DNA of 64,000 nt from Novosphingobium lindaniclasticum LE124 (GTDB taxonomy: Bacteria > Pseudomonadota > Alphaproteobacteria > Sphingomonadales > Sphingomonadaceae), in assembly GCF_000445125.1 (NCBI RefSeq), contig NZ_ATHL01000054.1, forward strand, positions 49,247 to 113,246, in the 5' to 3' direction. The notes beneath the pieces were generated by a model, which saw only the letters and a program-made list of their open reading frames with translations, did not search any database and was not told the DNA's origin. Shown here piece after piece: positions 28,460 through 39,829 of this stretch (position 1 is the first letter of the stretch; every line of letters begins with the position of its first letter). The position numbers and the translations under genes were made by a program.

Positions 28460-29431
28460 ATGAGATCTGTCCCTAACATCCTTGCCCTCGCGCTGCTGCC
28501 TGCCTGCGCGCCGTCGTCCGGCAATGCGGAAACCGCGCAGGAGGTCCGAGCCGAACAAGCCGCTCCGCCCGCCTCGCCCCGCACAGTAGAGCCGAGTGCC
28601 GACGGAGCAAAGCTGACCAATGCCTGCAAAGGGCGCGACGGGTGGGCGGAAGCAGCGCCGCCCGCCAAGCTTTTCGGAAACACCTGGTACGTCGGTACTT
28701 GCGGTATTTCCGCAATCCTCGTCACCGGAACGGATGGCCACGTCCTGATCGACGGCGGGCTTCCCGAAGCGGCACCGCTGGTTCTCGCCAACATCGCCGC
28801 TGCGGGTTTCAAGGCGCGCGACGTTCGCTGGATACTTTCCAGCCATGAGCATTTCGACCATGCCGGGGCGCTGGCAGCCCTCCAGCGCGCAACCGGAGCC
28901 CGCGTCGCCGCACTGCCAGCTGCTGCACAGGTGCTGGAAACCGGCGAAGCCGATCCGGAAGATCCGCAGTTCGGTGGTCTCGACGCTTTCCCCGCCGTCC
29001 GCGTCGACAGGCACCTGGCGGACGGCGAGCACGTGGCAGTGGGCAAGCTCTCGCTGACCGCCCACGCCACTCTGGCCCATGCCGCTGGCTCGACAAGCTG
29101 GACCTGGCGCGCCTGCGACGAGCAGAAGCAATGCCTGACGGTCGCCTATGCTGACAGCGCGTCGGCCATCTCGGCCAAGGGCTATCGCTTCACCGACCAC
29201 CCGGTGCGCGTCGAAGCCGTCCGCAAGGGCCTCGACCGCATCGCTACGCTTCCCTGCGATCTGCTGATCACCCCCCACCCCGGCGCGAGCGATCTTTTCG
29301 CGCGGCTTTCGGGTGCAGCCCCGCTGGTCGATCCCGCCGCCTGCCGCCGCTATGCGGCCACCGCCAAAGCCCGCTTCGAGACGCGCCTTTCCGAAGAGAC
29401 CGCTCCCGAGGCAAAGGAGATCCGTTCGTGA
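28460..29431 (+). CDS. Subclass B3-like metallo-beta-lactamase fold lipoprotein
   Basis: 323 aa from the ATG at 28460. A lipoprotein-type signal ends in ALLPAC with Cys16, so the protein is probably lipid-anchored or periplasmic. The full B3 zinc set is visible: His129, His131, Asp133 and His134 in SSHEHFDHAG, His207 in LAHAAGSTSWTW, and His273 in TPHPG. The GSTSWTW stretch is typical of B3 enzymes. The Novosphingobium pentaromativorans enzyme MIM-1 is a characterised relative of this subclass. It may hydrolyse beta-lactams or be a lactonase-like hydrolase. Its stop overlaps the prmA start by four bases. Confidence 0.88.
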   Translation: MRSVPNILALALLPACAPSSGNAETAQEVRAEQAAPPASPRTVEPSADGAKLTNACKGRDGWAEAAPPAKLFGNTWYVGTCGISAILVTGTDGHVLIDGGLPEAAPLVLANIAAAGFKARDVRWILSSHEHFDHAGALAALQRATGARVAALPAAAQVLETGEADPEDPQFGGLDAFPAVRVDRHLADGEHVAVGKLSLTAHATLAHAAGSTSWTWRACDEQKQCLTVAYADSASAISAKGYRFTDHPVRVEAVRKGLDRIATLPCDLLITPHPGASDLFARLSGAAPLVDPAACRRYAATAKARFETRLSEETAPEAKEIRS

Positions 29432-30345
29432 GTTGGAAGATTACCGCCTACGCCCCCCGCGCCGTGATCGAGAGCGCCCTGATCGCGCATGAAGATGCCT
29501 TTGATTGGGATCCCGACATCGTCCTGTCGGGCAGCGAGATCGCGGAAGACAAGCCGGATGACTGGCAGCTCGAGGCCTGGCTGGCCCATGAGCCCGGCGA
29601 CACGGAGAAGAACGCGGTCGCAGCCTTGTTCGAAGGCGCGCCGTCAGGCGGCAAGACCCCCGAATTCATTATCGAGGAACTGCCCGAAACCGATTGGCTC
29701 GTGACCAGCCAGCAAGGCCTCGAACCGATCCGGGCGGGCCGGTTCCACGTTCACACGCCCGACCATCCGGCAACGGACGAGCGTGGCGTGATCGACTTCA
29801 CGATCCCAGCCAGCCAGGCTTTCGGCACCGGCCAGCACGCCACGACCGCCGGCTGCCTCGCCATGTTGACGCACATGAAGGCGCAAGGGCTGATCTTCCG
29901 CAACCATGCCGACATCGGGACCGGCACCGGCCTGCTTGCCTTCGCCGCCATGGCGCTCTGGCCTCGCGCTCTCGCCACCGCCAGCGACATCGACCAGGTC
30001 TGCGTCGGCGTCGTGGAAGACAATGCCAAGGCCAACGGCGTCAGGATGGGCCCGCGCGGCGGCGAGTTGGTAATGACCGTGGCCGATGGCATGGACCACC
30101 CCCTGATCGCGGCACGCGGGCCCTACGACCTCATCATGGCCAACATCCTCGCGGGGCCGCTGGTGTCGCTGGCACCCGACTTCGCCCGTTCGCTGGCACC
30201 GGGCGGCAGCCTGGTCCTTGCCGGCCTGCTCGAAACCCAAGAAGAAGCGGTTCGCCGCGCCTGCCGCCGTGCCGGGCTGCGCCTGGCGGGACGCCTGGTG
30301 AACGGTGACTGGTCCATCCTGTGGATGCGCGCCCGGCGCAGATGA
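29428..30345 (+). CDS. prmA: Ribosomal protein L11 methyltransferase
   Basis: SAM-dependent methyltransferase that trimethylates ribosomal protein L11. 305 aa. Motifs are AFGTGQHATTAGCL, the SAM loop DIGTGTGLLAFAA and MANILAGPL, all typical of PrmA. The start is GTG at 29428, overlapping the stop of the upstream hydrolase gene (GTGA). The sequence before the methyltransferase domain is divergent, as is usual in the family. Confidence 0.93.
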   Translation: MSWKITAYAPRAVIESALIAHEDAFDWDPDIVLSGSEIAEDKPDDWQLEAWLAHEPGDTEKNAVAALFEGAPSGGKTPEFIIEELPETDWLVTSQQGLEPIRAGRFHVHTPDHPATDERGVIDFTIPASQAFGTGQHATTAGCLAMLTHMKAQGLIFRNHADIGTGTGLLAFAAMALWPRALATASDIDQVCVGVVEDNAKANGVRMGPRGGELVMTVADGMDHPLIAARGPYDLIMANILAGPLVSLAPDFARSLAPGGSLVLAGLLETQEEAVRRACRRAGLRLAGRLVNGDWSILWMRARRR

Positions 30346-30588
30346 CACGGAATGTGTCCCGCCCCGTCCGATGGCGAAGATCCATTGGGGGGGCGCCGTT
30401 CAATTATTCTGCGTAAACGCCCTATAAAGGGTTAGCCTCGATCTCTCGTCGGGGCTTTTCATGAACAATCAATACCTTGCATGAGTCGTGGTAATTTCTC
30501 GTTAATCATGCACAGTTACGTTGAATTAAGGGTTTCCACCAAGAATTAAGGCCAAGGGGGGCTGGTAACAACAGCTCGAGAGGCCAAA
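30346..30588 (+). promoter_or_regulatory. AT-rich sciP upstream region with TTAA half-sites
   Basis: This 243-base stretch is clearly richer in A and T than its surroundings and holds no gene. TTAA tetrads lie at 30502-30505, 30526-30529 and 30546-30549. CtrA boxes are TTAA-N7-TTAA; none of these pairs has the N7 spacing, so they are at best half-sites. It probably carries the sciP promoter. Confidence 0.4.
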
Positions 30589-30891
30589 ATGCTTCAATCT
30601 GATCTAGATCGGCCGCGTGCCGTCGTCGGACCCCTGGGTGAAGCTCTCGACAAGAGCAGCCTGCCGCCGCGCAATACTTCACGCTGGGTCGTCCGCCGCA
30701 AGGCGGAAGTCGTCGCCGCCGTGAACGGAGGCCTGCTGACGATTGCCGAGGCATGCGACCGCTACGACCTCACGCTTGAGGAACTGGCGTCCTGGCAACG
30801 CGCCGTCGAGCGCGAGGGCATGGCAGGACTGCGCGCAACCCGGGTTCAGCACTACCGACACCTGCACGAACGACAGGCTCGGCATACCTGA
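30589..30891 (+). CDS. sciP: CtrA inhibitor SciP (DUF1153)
   Basis: 100-aa helix-turn-helix protein. The core is nearly invariant in alphaproteobacteria: LPPRNTSRWVVRRKAEVVAA, then GGLLTIAEACDRYDLTLEEL, SWQRAVEREG and LRATRVQHYR. In Caulobacter, SciP blocks CtrA-activated transcription in early cell-cycle stages. The ATG at 30589 has GAGAGG five bases upstream. An AT-rich leader precedes it and a likely terminator hairpin follows before convergent ligA. Confidence 0.95.
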   Translation: MLQSDLDRPRAVVGPLGEALDKSSLPPRNTSRWVVRRKAEVVAAVNGGLLTIAEACDRYDLTLEELASWQRAVEREGMAGLRATRVQHYRHLHERQARHT

Positions 30892-30920
30892 TCGCGCGCG
30901 CCCATACGCGCAGTAGCTGG

Positions 30921-30966
30921 AGGGCGGACGTCGGCACGGTGCCGCCGCCCGCCCTTGCGCCTTTAA
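30921..30966 (+). terminator. Probable terminator between sciP and ligA
   Basis: A GC-rich hairpin (GGGCGG outer arm, inner GGCAC/GTGCC, closing GCCGCCC) is followed by a mixed T-rich tail (TTGCGCCTTT). It lies between two converging genes. The tail is not a clean T-run, so termination strength is uncertain. Confidence 0.45.
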
Positions 30967-30982
30967 ATCTCGGGCCCGTCGT

Positions 30983-33190
<2,208 letters not shown>

Positions 33191-33300
33191 TTAATCCCCT
33201 TTCCGCCGCGCGCTTTTCTACGGGGCGCCCGGATCAAACCACGGCCCGAGCCATCCAGCTTTCGCTCCCGCTTTTCCCGGCACGCGGCTATGACTTGACC

Positions 33301-33933
33301 ATGCCCACGATCATCCCGCCAGATTCCCCCGCCCTGCCCGCGGCCTTCGACATCCTGGGCATCGCCGTCTTTGCGCTGACCGGCGCCTTGTCGGCAGCGC
33401 AGATGCGCCAGACGTTCGTGACCGTAGCTTTCTTCGCCCTCATGACCGGCGTGGGCGGGGGCACCCTGCGCGATCTGCTGATCGGCGCCCCCGTATTCTG
33501 GGTCCGCGATCCCTTCGTGGCGCCGGTCTGCCTGGCCGTGGCGCTTCTCGCCTGGTTCACGCCGGTGCGCTGGTGGCAGGGCAGGTTGTTGGAATGGGCC
33601 GACGCGCTTGGCCTTGCCGTCTACTCGGGTTTCGGCACCATCAAGGCGATGGCCTGGGGCGTCCCCCCCGTGCCGGCCATGGTGATGGGCGTGGTGACGG
33701 GCTGCGTCGGGGGCATCGTGCGCGACGTCGTGGCGGGACAGCCCTCGATCCTGATGCGGCCCGAACTCTATGTCACCGCAGGGGCCCTTGCCGCTGCCGT
33801 GGCGGCCGCAGGCCTCGCCATGGGCTTTTCCCCGGCGCTGACCTGGGCCGTGGCTGCCACGGTCGGCTTCGCATTGCGCGGCGCTGCCATCCACTGGTCG
33901 CTAGGCTTGCCCGCCCATGAAGGCGCGGACTGA
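33301..33933 (+). CDS. TRIC-type cation channel (YicG/UPF0126 family)
   Basis: 210-aa integral membrane protein with about seven hydrophobic segments. The two family repeats each carry a Gly-Arg-Asp motif: GVGGGTLRDLLIG and CVGGIVRDVVAG. Bacterial homologues form trimeric potassium-permeable channels. The ATG at 33301 starts just ahead of the first segment; in-frame upstream sequence has no family similarity. It is divergent from ligA and convergent with the peptidase gene. Confidence 0.9.
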   Translation: MPTIIPPDSPALPAAFDILGIAVFALTGALSAAQMRQTFVTVAFFALMTGVGGGTLRDLLIGAPVFWVRDPFVAPVCLAVALLAWFTPVRWWQGRLLEWADALGLAVYSGFGTIKAMAWGVPPVPAMVMGVVTGCVGGIVRDVVAGQPSILMRPELYVTAGALAAAVAAAGLAMGFSPALTWAVAATVGFALRGAAIHWSLGLPAHEGAD

Positions 33934-33988
33934 AGGCTCCGCAAGGGGCTCCGGCGATCGGCGCCGCCTTTGCGGAACCGCATGGGCG

Positions 33989-36178
33989 TTACTTGGGAAC
34001 CGCCAAGCCGGTCCACTGCGATACGAATGACAGCACGTCCGCGCTTTCCTCGATCACCTTGTCCGTCGGCTTGCCCGAGCCGTGACCGGCGCGAGTCTCG
34101 ATGCGGATGAGATGCGGCTTGTCGCCCAACGGAGCGGCCTGGAGAGCCGCCGCGTACTTGAACGAGTGCCCGGGAACAACGCGGTCGTCGGTGTCGGCCG
34201 TCGTCACCAGAATGGCCGGGTAGTTCGTTCCCGCCTTGATGTTGTGATAAGGCGAGTAGGCGCGCAGCACCCGGAAATCCGCTTCGCGATCGGGATAGCC
34301 ATAGTCGTCCACCCAATAGCGTCCGGCGGTGAACCGGTCAAAGCGAAGCATGTCCATCACGCCGACTTGCGGCACGCCGGCGGCGAACAGGTCGGGACGC
34401 TGGTTGAGCACGGCTCCGACCAGAAGACCGCCGTTCGATCCGCCTTGGATGGCTAGACCGTCCTGCGTGGCGACGCCTTCCTTCTTCAGGTACTCGCCGG
34501 CGGCGATGAAGTCGTCGAAGACGTTCTGCTTGTTGGCGCGCCGACCGGCATCGTGCCAGGCACGTCCGTATTCCCCGCCCCCGCGAAGATTTGCCATGGC
34601 GAAGGCGCCGCCGGCCTGGACCCAGGCCATCCGGCTCGCCGAAAACCCGGGCGTCAGCGAGATATCGAAACCACCGTAGCCATAGAGCAGCGTCGGCACC
34701 GCCTTGCCGGCGTTTGCCACATCCTTGCGGCGAACCAGGAACATCGGCACCCGCGTTCCGTCCTTGGAGGTGTAGAAGCGCTGCTCGACCGCGATCTCGG
34801 CGGGATCGAAGTCCATCGCCGGTTCAGCAAAGGGCTCCGACACGCCGGTATCGAGGTTCATGCGGAAGATCGAGGCAGGGCGATTGAAGCTTGTGAACGA
34901 GTAGAACGTTTCCGGATCGCCCGGCTTGCCCCGGAAACCGGACGCCGTTCCGATGCCGTTCAGAGCCAGCGCCCGCCCCTGCTTGCCGTCGAGCCCCACG
35001 ATCTCCGCATGGCTCGCGGCATCGCGCATGTAGTTGAGCACCAACTGTCGCCCGACGATGCCCGCCTTTTCCAGAATATCGTCTCGCTGGGGCACGATTT
35101 CGGTGAACGAGGGCGCACTTGCGCCAAGATCGATGCTGACCAATCGGTAGCGCGGCGCGTTCTCGTTCGTCACGAACCAGAGCTTCTGGCCCGCGCCTTC
35201 CACAAGCCGCCAGTCATCCTTGAAGCCGGTGACGATCGGACGTGCGGCCCAACCGTCCTTGCCCCGACGGGACAGATCGATGACGCGAACGTCGTAGCGC
35301 GAATCGGTTCCGACGTGCGTCGTGATTACCGCCAGTCGCCCGTCCTGCGTCACCTCGGCGGTATGCCCGTAGTCCTGGTGCTTGGGAGTGGCATAGACGA
35401 GTTCGTCGGCGCTCTGAGGCGTGCCCAGACGGTGGTAGTAGATCGCCTGGTTGTAGTTCAGGCTCTGGAACGCCGCGCCTTCCTTGGGAGCCGGGAAGCG
35501 GGAGTAGAGGAAGCCTTCCTCACCGATCCAGGCCAGACCGCTGAACTTGACCCAGCGCAGTTCGTCATCCAGAACCTTGCCGCTTGTCGCATCCATGACA
35601 TGCAGAATGCGCCAGTCGCTGCCGCCGTCCTGCACGCTGTAGAGAACGTAGCGGCCCTGCTGCGAAGGCTCCCAGGCATCGAGCGCGGTGGCGCCGTCCT
35701 TGGCCCAGGCGTTCGGATCGATCAGGAGACGCGGCTTTCCGTTCAGACCATCCCGCACGAAAAGCTGGGACTGGTTCTGCAACCCGCTGTTGCGCGTATA
35801 GAAGTAGCGCTTACCCGCCTTCACCGGCAGGCCATAACGCTCGAAATCCATGAGCGTACTGATGCGCTGCTTGAACCATGCCCGCTGCGGCAGAGTCTCC
35901 AGATAGGCCTGGGTAAAGCGCGATTCGCGGTCGACCCAGTCGGCCACCTTCGCATCCTGGCGGACGTCCGCCTCGAGCCAGCGATAGGGATCCGCGACCT
36001 TCTCGCCGAATTGCGTGTCCACCACATCGTCGCGGCGGGTTTCCGGATAGTTCATCGTCGCCCCCTTCTTTATAGATACCGCCGGCTCAGATACCGTCTG
36101 GGCCGATACCGGCAGCGCCGAGAGCAAGCTGAAAGTCATCGCGCCTAAGGCCCCGCCGAGCCCGCCTTTCCAAGGCAT
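33989..36178 (-). CDS. Exported prolyl oligopeptidase (S9A)
   Basis: Serine peptidase cleaving after proline in short peptides. 729 aa from the ATG at 36178, with AGGGG six bases upstream. A signal peptide (about residues 1-27) ends LLSALPVSAQ. A beta-propeller region precedes the hydrolase domain. The catalytic triad is visible: Ser581 in GGSNGG, Asp664/665 in TADTDDRVVP and His699 in RAGHGSG. The gene begins right after the rplQ terminator, with almost no room for its own promoter. Confidence 0.94.
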   Translation of the reverse strand: MPWKGGLGGALGAMTFSLLSALPVSAQTVSEPAVSIKKGATMNYPETRRDDVVDTQFGEKVADPYRWLEADVRQDAKVADWVDRESRFTQAYLETLPQRAWFKQRISTLMDFERYGLPVKAGKRYFYTRNSGLQNQSQLFVRDGLNGKPRLLIDPNAWAKDGATALDAWEPSQQGRYVLYSVQDGGSDWRILHVMDATSGKVLDDELRWVKFSGLAWIGEEGFLYSRFPAPKEGAAFQSLNYNQAIYYHRLGTPQSADELVYATPKHQDYGHTAEVTQDGRLAVITTHVGTDSRYDVRVIDLSRRGKDGWAARPIVTGFKDDWRLVEGAGQKLWFVTNENAPRYRLVSIDLGASAPSFTEIVPQRDDILEKAGIVGRQLVLNYMRDAASHAEIVGLDGKQGRALALNGIGTASGFRGKPGDPETFYSFTSFNRPASIFRMNLDTGVSEPFAEPAMDFDPAEIAVEQRFYTSKDGTRVPMFLVRRKDVANAGKAVPTLLYGYGGFDISLTPGFSASRMAWVQAGGAFAMANLRGGGEYGRAWHDAGRRANKQNVFDDFIAAGEYLKKEGVATQDGLAIQGGSNGGLLVGAVLNQRPDLFAAGVPQVGVMDMLRFDRFTAGRYWVDDYGYPDREADFRVLRAYSPYHNIKAGTNYPAILVTTADTDDRVVPGHSFKYAAALQAAPLGDKPHLIRIETRAGHGSGKPTDKVIEESADVLSFVSQWTGLAVPK

Positions 36179-36190
36179 TCCATTCCCCTG

Positions 36191-36235
36191 AAACAAAAAA
36201 CAAAAAGCGGCCGCGAGCTTAGCACTCGCGACCGC
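36191..36235 (-). terminator. Intrinsic terminator after rplQ
   Basis: On the minus strand an 11-bp stem (GCGGTCGCGAG, loop TGCTAAG, CTCGCGGCCGC with one wobble pair) is followed by TTTTTGTTTTTTG. It begins about 50 bases after the rplQ stop. The T-run ends about 13 bases before the peptidase start codon, so it sits in that gene's 5' leader. Confidence 0.9.
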
Positions 36236-36284
36236 TCTTGCAATGTTTCATCCGCTTCCCTGTGGAAAGCGAAGGCCGAAGCTA

Positions 36285-36707
36285 TCAGGCTTCCGCGTAT
36301 TCCTCGGTCTCAGCAGCAACCGGACCCGAATCTTGACCCTTGGCCTCGACGTCCCGATCGACGAGTTCGATGATCGCGATCGGAGCGGCGTCCGAAGCGC
36401 GGATGCCGGCCTTGATGATCCGGGTGTAGCCGCCGCTGCGACCGGCATAACGCTCGGCGAGAACTTCGAAGAGCTTCTTTTCCTGCGTTTCGTCCATCAG
36501 GCGAGCATGCGCCAGACGACGGTTGGAAAGACCACCATGCTTGGCAAGGGTGATCAGCTTCTCGAGGTAAGGACGCAGTTCCTTCGCCTTCGGCGTCGTG
36601 GTCTGGATCTGCTCGTGCTTGATAAGCGCGGCGGCCATGTTGCGCAGAAGGGCGGCACGGTGGCCGGAGGTGCGCTGCAGCTTGCGCTGACCGTGCTTGT
36701 GACGCAT
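36285..36707 (-). CDS. rplQ: 50S ribosomal protein L17
   Basis: 140 aa (E. coli 127). The N-terminus [17 protein letters not shown] and the block [23 protein letters not shown] identify L17, which sits near the peptide exit tunnel. The extra C-terminal residues are acidic ([12 protein letters not shown] onward). In most bacteria it directly follows rpoA; here a P-loop ATPase gene and a terminator separate the two. The 176 bases upstream show no strong promoter to the eye. Confidence 0.97.
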   Translation of the reverse strand: MRHKHGQRKLQRTSGHRAALLRNMAAALIKHEQIQTTTPKAKELRPYLEKLITLAKHGGLSNRRLAHARLMDETQEKKLFEVLAERYAGRSGGYTRIIKAGIRASDAAPIAIIELVDRDVEAKGQDSGPVAAETEEYAEA

Positions 36708-36883
36708 GTCTTATCTTCCTGTTTGTCAGGCAGCCGTTTCAGGTACTGCCTGCCGGGCGATGCGGTGCGGCCACCGCCCTAAGCCGATTCTCTCTTCGTG
36801 AAGCGCTGCCCTCAAGACGAAAACGGACGGAGAGTCAAGGTAAAGCAGCGTTGCAGCCGCTTCGTGTCAGGAAAAGCGGGGAC

Positions 36884-37414
36884 CTACCCCAACTTCTCCA
36901 AGATGAAGTCCGCGCGAGCTTCGACAGTGGTTCTCGGCAGCACTTCGACATAATAATCCAGTGTATCGAAGGCCTTCAACAACCTCTCGTACTCGTCGAC
37001 CGCTTCGCGCAGCCCATGCCTGCGACCAGCGTCATTGATGTAAATTTCAGGCCAAGGAGGAACTACGAATACGCGGCGATGATAACGCTCCGCGGCAATT
37101 CGGCCCAGGACCGGCTCCCCCAAAGCCAGTTCAAGCGCGACGGCGGCATCTACCAGCCCACGGTCGAAGAACACCCACTGGTCGCTATCCGCAGCAGCGG
37201 CACGGTCGGCCCGAGCGACCGCCATGGCCCGTTCCGCGAAGGCCGCCAAATCAATCCATGGTAGCACTCGACCGCCCCTCTTCGTTTCCGCCATAACAAT
37301 ACGCCGGCCGGGCTCCGGCACGGAGGCAAAGCCGCGAGCCTCGAGTTCAGCGAGCAAAGACGATTTGCCTCCACCCGAACAACCGGAAATAAGGACCCAG
37401 CGATTTTCGGCCAT
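36884..37414 (-). CDS. P-loop ATPase of unknown function inserted between rpoA and rplQ
   Basis: 176 aa from the ATG at 37414 (a GTG at 37423 would add three residues). The P-loop GCSGGGKSS is at residues 11-19, a Walker B-like [10 protein letters not shown] follows around 85, and a late basic block [17 protein letters not shown] may act as a lid. It resembles AAA_28-type or NadR-like small kinases/ATPases; substrate unknown. Its bases are less GC-rich than the flanking ribosomal genes and include codons rare in those genes, suggesting separate acquisition. It lies after the rpoA terminator. Confidence 0.82.
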   Translation of the reverse strand: MAENRWVLISGCSGGGKSSLLAELEARGFASVPEPGRRIVMAETKRGGRVLPWIDLAAFAERAMAVARADRAAAADSDQWVFFDRGLVDAAVALELALGEPVLGRIAAERYHRRVFVVPPWPEIYINDAGRRHGLREAVDEYERLLKAFDTLDYYVEVLPRTTVEARADFILEKLG

Positions 37415-37451
37415 ATGCGCCACGCCTAGCTCACGCCCAGAGGGCCATAAC

Positions 37452-37484
37452 GAAAAAGGGCTTCGCGATTGCTCGCGAAGCCCT
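37452..37484 (-). terminator. Intrinsic terminator after rpoA
   Basis: A 12-bp perfect stem (AGGGCTTCGCGA with TCGCGAAGCCCT, four-base loop) is followed on the minus strand by TTTTTCG. It starts 24 bases after the rpoA stop, so it should end the alpha-operon message before the ATPase gene and rplQ. Confidence 0.9.
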
Positions 37485-37508
37485 CTTCATTCCGATCGTG
37501 AGAACCGA

Positions 37509-38576
37509 TCAGCCGAGCAGTTCCTGCTCCAGCTTCTTGGCCATCTCTTCGATGTTCTCGGGCGGCCAGCCCGGGATGTCCATGCCGAGGCGCAGGCCCA
37601 TCGACGAAAGGACTTCCTTGATCTCGTTGAGCGACTTGCGGCCGAAGTTCGGCGTGCGCAGCATCTCGGCTTCGGTCTTCTGGACCAGGTCGCCGATGTA
37701 GATGATGTTGTCGTTCTTGAGGCAGTTGGCCGAACGGACCGACAGTTCCAGCTCGTCCACCTTCTTGAGAAGGTAGCGGTTGAGCTGGTTGGTGTCGCTC
37801 TCTTCCGAGGCGGCAGCGCTGCCGGCAGCCATGCCGATCATCGGCGACTGTCCAACGGGAGCGATATCCTCGAAATGGACGAACAGCGCCAGCTGGTCCT
37901 GAAGGATGCGAGCGGCATAAGCCACCGCATCTTCAGGTGCCACGGTGCCGTCGGTCTCGACCGTGAGGCTCAGCTTGTCGAAGTCGAGTTCCTGACCGAT
38001 ACGGGCGTTGTCGACCTTGTAGCTGACCTGACGGACCGGCGAGTACAGTGAGTCCACCGGGATAAGACCGATCGGCGCATCCACCGGGCGGTTCGACACG
38101 GCCGGGACGTAGCCCTTGCCGGTGTCGGCGGTGAATTCCATGTTCAGAACTGCGCCATCGTCGAGGTGGCAGATCACGAGGTCCTTGTTCATGACCTCGA
38201 TGTCGCCCGACACCGCAATGTCGCCGGCCTTCACCTCACCCGGACCCGTGGCCGAGAGCTGCAGACGCTTGGGGCCTTCACCCTGCATCTTGAGAGCGAT
38301 CTGCTTGACGTTCAGGACAATGTCCGTGACGTCCTCGCGCACACCGGCAAGCGACGAAAATTCGTGCAGCACGTTCTCGATCTTGATCGAGGTGATCGCG
38401 GCGCCCTGCAGCGAGGAGAGCAGCACGCGACGCAGCGCGTTGCCAAGCGTCAGGCCGAAGCCGCGCTCGAGAGGTTCGGCGACGAAAGTCGCCTTCAGCT
38501 TGGGGTCGGGTCCCGGCTTGATCTCAAGGCTGTTCGGCTTCTTGAGTTCCTGCCAGTTCTTGATGTTGACAGTCAT
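37509..38576 (-). CDS. rpoA: RNA polymerase subunit alpha
   Basis: 355 aa (E. coli 329). The N-terminal assembly domain begins with [17 protein letters not shown], typical of alphaproteobacteria, and has [23 protein letters not shown] sequence. The C-terminal domain that contacts UP elements and activators is complete ([31 protein letters not shown]). It follows rpsK by 105 bases and is the last gene before a terminator. Confidence 0.98.
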   Translation of the reverse strand: MTVNIKNWQELKKPNSLEIKPGPDPKLKATFVAEPLERGFGLTLGNALRRVLLSSLQGAAITSIKIENVLHEFSSLAGVREDVTDIVLNVKQIALKMQGEGPKRLQLSATGPGEVKAGDIAVSGDIEVMNKDLVICHLDDGAVLNMEFTADTGKGYVPAVSNRPVDAPIGLIPVDSLYSPVRQVSYKVDNARIGQELDFDKLSLTVETDGTVAPEDAVAYAARILQDQLALFVHFEDIAPVGQSPMIGMAAGSAAASEESDTNQLNRYLLKKVDELELSVRSANCLKNDNIIYIGDLVQKTEAEMLRTPNFGRKSLNEIKEVLSSMGLRLGMDIPGWPPENIEEMAKKLEQELLG

Positions 38577-38681
38577 GGACTTCCCCTGGGAGTGATGGCG
38601 GTTACGTCCCGCGGCCTGGTGGAAAGGCCCGGGACGTTCCGAAGCCGAACGACGACCGGTTCGCCGTTCGGATTAGCTCGA

Positions 38682-39071
38682 TCAGACGCGGCGACGCTTG
38701 GAAGGACGCACGCCGTTGTGCGGGATCGGCGTCACATCGCGGATCGAGGTAATGGTGAAGCCGACGGCCTGGAGCGCACGCAGGGCGCTCTCACGACCCG
38801 AACCAGGGCCCTTGACTTCGACTTCGAGGGTGCGGACGCCGTGCTCGGCGGCCTTCTTGCCGGCATCGTCGGCAGCAACCTGGGCGGCATAGGGAGTCGA
38901 CTTGCGGCTGCCCTTGAAGCCCATCATACCGGCCGAGGACCACGAAATCGCGTTGCCCTGGGCATCGGTGATGGTCACCATCGTGTTGTTGAAGCTTGCA
39001 TTCACGTGCGCGATGCCGCTCGTGATGTTCTTGCGCTCGCGGCGCTTAATGCGCTGAGGTTCGCGTGCCAT
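38682..39071 (-). CDS. rpsK: 30S ribosomal protein S11
   Basis: 129 aa, the same length as E. coli. Family blocks are [34 protein letters not shown] and the conserved C-terminus [19 protein letters not shown]11 lies on the platform of the small subunit near the mRNA exit. It sits between rpsM and rpoA, 66 bases after rpsM. Confidence 0.98.
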   Translation of the reverse strand: MAREPQRIKRRERKNITSGIAHVNASFNNTMVTITDAQGNAISWSSAGMMGFKGSRKSTPYAAQVAADDAGKKAAEHGVRTLEVEVKGPGSGRESALRALQAVGFTITSIRDVTPIPHNGVRPSKRRRV

Positions 39072-39137
39072 ATCCGTGTATCCTGTCGAAAAATCGCTGG
39101 GGGAAACCGACTGGGCCGATCGCTCGGCCCGCGCGGC

Positions 39138-39506
39138 TTACTTCTTCTTGCCGGCGATGGGCTTGGCCTTGCCCTTGCGGGTGCGCGCATTGGTGTGCGT
39201 GCGCTGGCCACGAACCGGCAGACCCTTGCGGTGACGCAGGCCACGGTAGCAAGCGAGGTCCATGAGACGCTTGATGTTCATCGCGGTTTCGCGACGAAGG
39301 TCACCTTCCACCGTGTGATCGGCGTCAATCGTTTCGCGGATCTGAAGGACTTCGGCGTCCGACAGGTCCTGAACGCGGCGGCTGTGATCGATGCCAAGCT
39401 TGTCGGCGATCTCGAGAGCCTTGGTACGACCGATACCATGGATGTAGGTGAGCGCAATGATAACGCGCTTGTTGGTGGGGATGTTTACCCCGGCAATACG
39501 AGCCAC
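39138..39506 (-). CDS. rpsM: 30S ribosomal protein S13
   Basis: 122 aa (E. coli 118). It starts [20 protein letters not shown], has [20 protein letters not shown] and ends in a basic tail. S13 in the 30S head forms bridges with the 50S and contacts P-site tRNA. It is the first gene of the rpsM-rpsK-rpoA unit, with a good promoter 152 bases upstream and a structured leader between. Confidence 0.98.
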   Translation of the reverse strand: MARIAGVNIPTNKRVIIALTYIHGIGRTKALEIADKLGIDHSRRVQDLSDAEVLQIRETIDADHTVEGDLRRETAMNIKRLMDLACYRGLRHRKGLPVRGQRTHTNARTRKGKAKPIAGKKK

Positions 39507-39585
39507 TTAAATCTCCATGCTCCACAGGGAACGCCGCTCGGCGGGCCCCATCTCAACGCTTCCTCACTCGAAAAGCGAAATGACG

Positions 39586-39645
39586 AAAAGGTCCGGTAGG
39601 CGGCACGCTCGGTGCCATCGCCACCCGGACTTGCCGAAACCTTTT
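39586..39645 (-). promoter_or_regulatory. Candidate structured leader RNA upstream of rpsM
   Basis: On the minus strand, nested complementary arms form a three-tier hairpin: AAAAG/CTTTT (39645-39641 with 39590-39586), GTCCGG/CCGGAC (39630-39625 with 39596-39591) and GGCAC/GTGCC (39616-39612 with 39606-39602). It sits between the promoter and rpsM. In E. coli the alpha-operon leader binds S4; here the function is only inferred from position. Confidence 0.5.
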
Positions 39646-39657
39646 GAGTGAAGGGCG

Positions 39658-39686
39658 CGCATAAGACGATTCGCAAGGCATGTCAA
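39658..39686 (-). promoter_or_regulatory. Sigma-70-type promoter of the rpsM-rpsK-rpoA unit
   Basis: On the minus strand a perfect -35 TTGACA (39686-39681) is followed by a 17-base spacer and the -10-like TATGCG (39663-39658). It is the best promoter match seen in the ribosomal cluster. It drives a leader of about 145 bases before the rpsM start. Confidence 0.75.
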
Positions 39687-39829
39687 CGCCTGCGAACAGC
39701 GTCGCTCGATCCCGGCCAGACCATCAGCCTAAGAGAGCGGGTGCGCCGGAACCGTTTATCGCATCCCGCAAGGTTAGTCAAAAAGACGGCAGTCGATGCA
39801 ACGCCTTTCGTGGGCCCTACGATTCACCG

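Noticed and set aside
30502..30549. CtrA boxes upstream of sciP
   Set aside because: TTAA tetrads exist but none are separated by seven bases, so a full box cannot be claimed.
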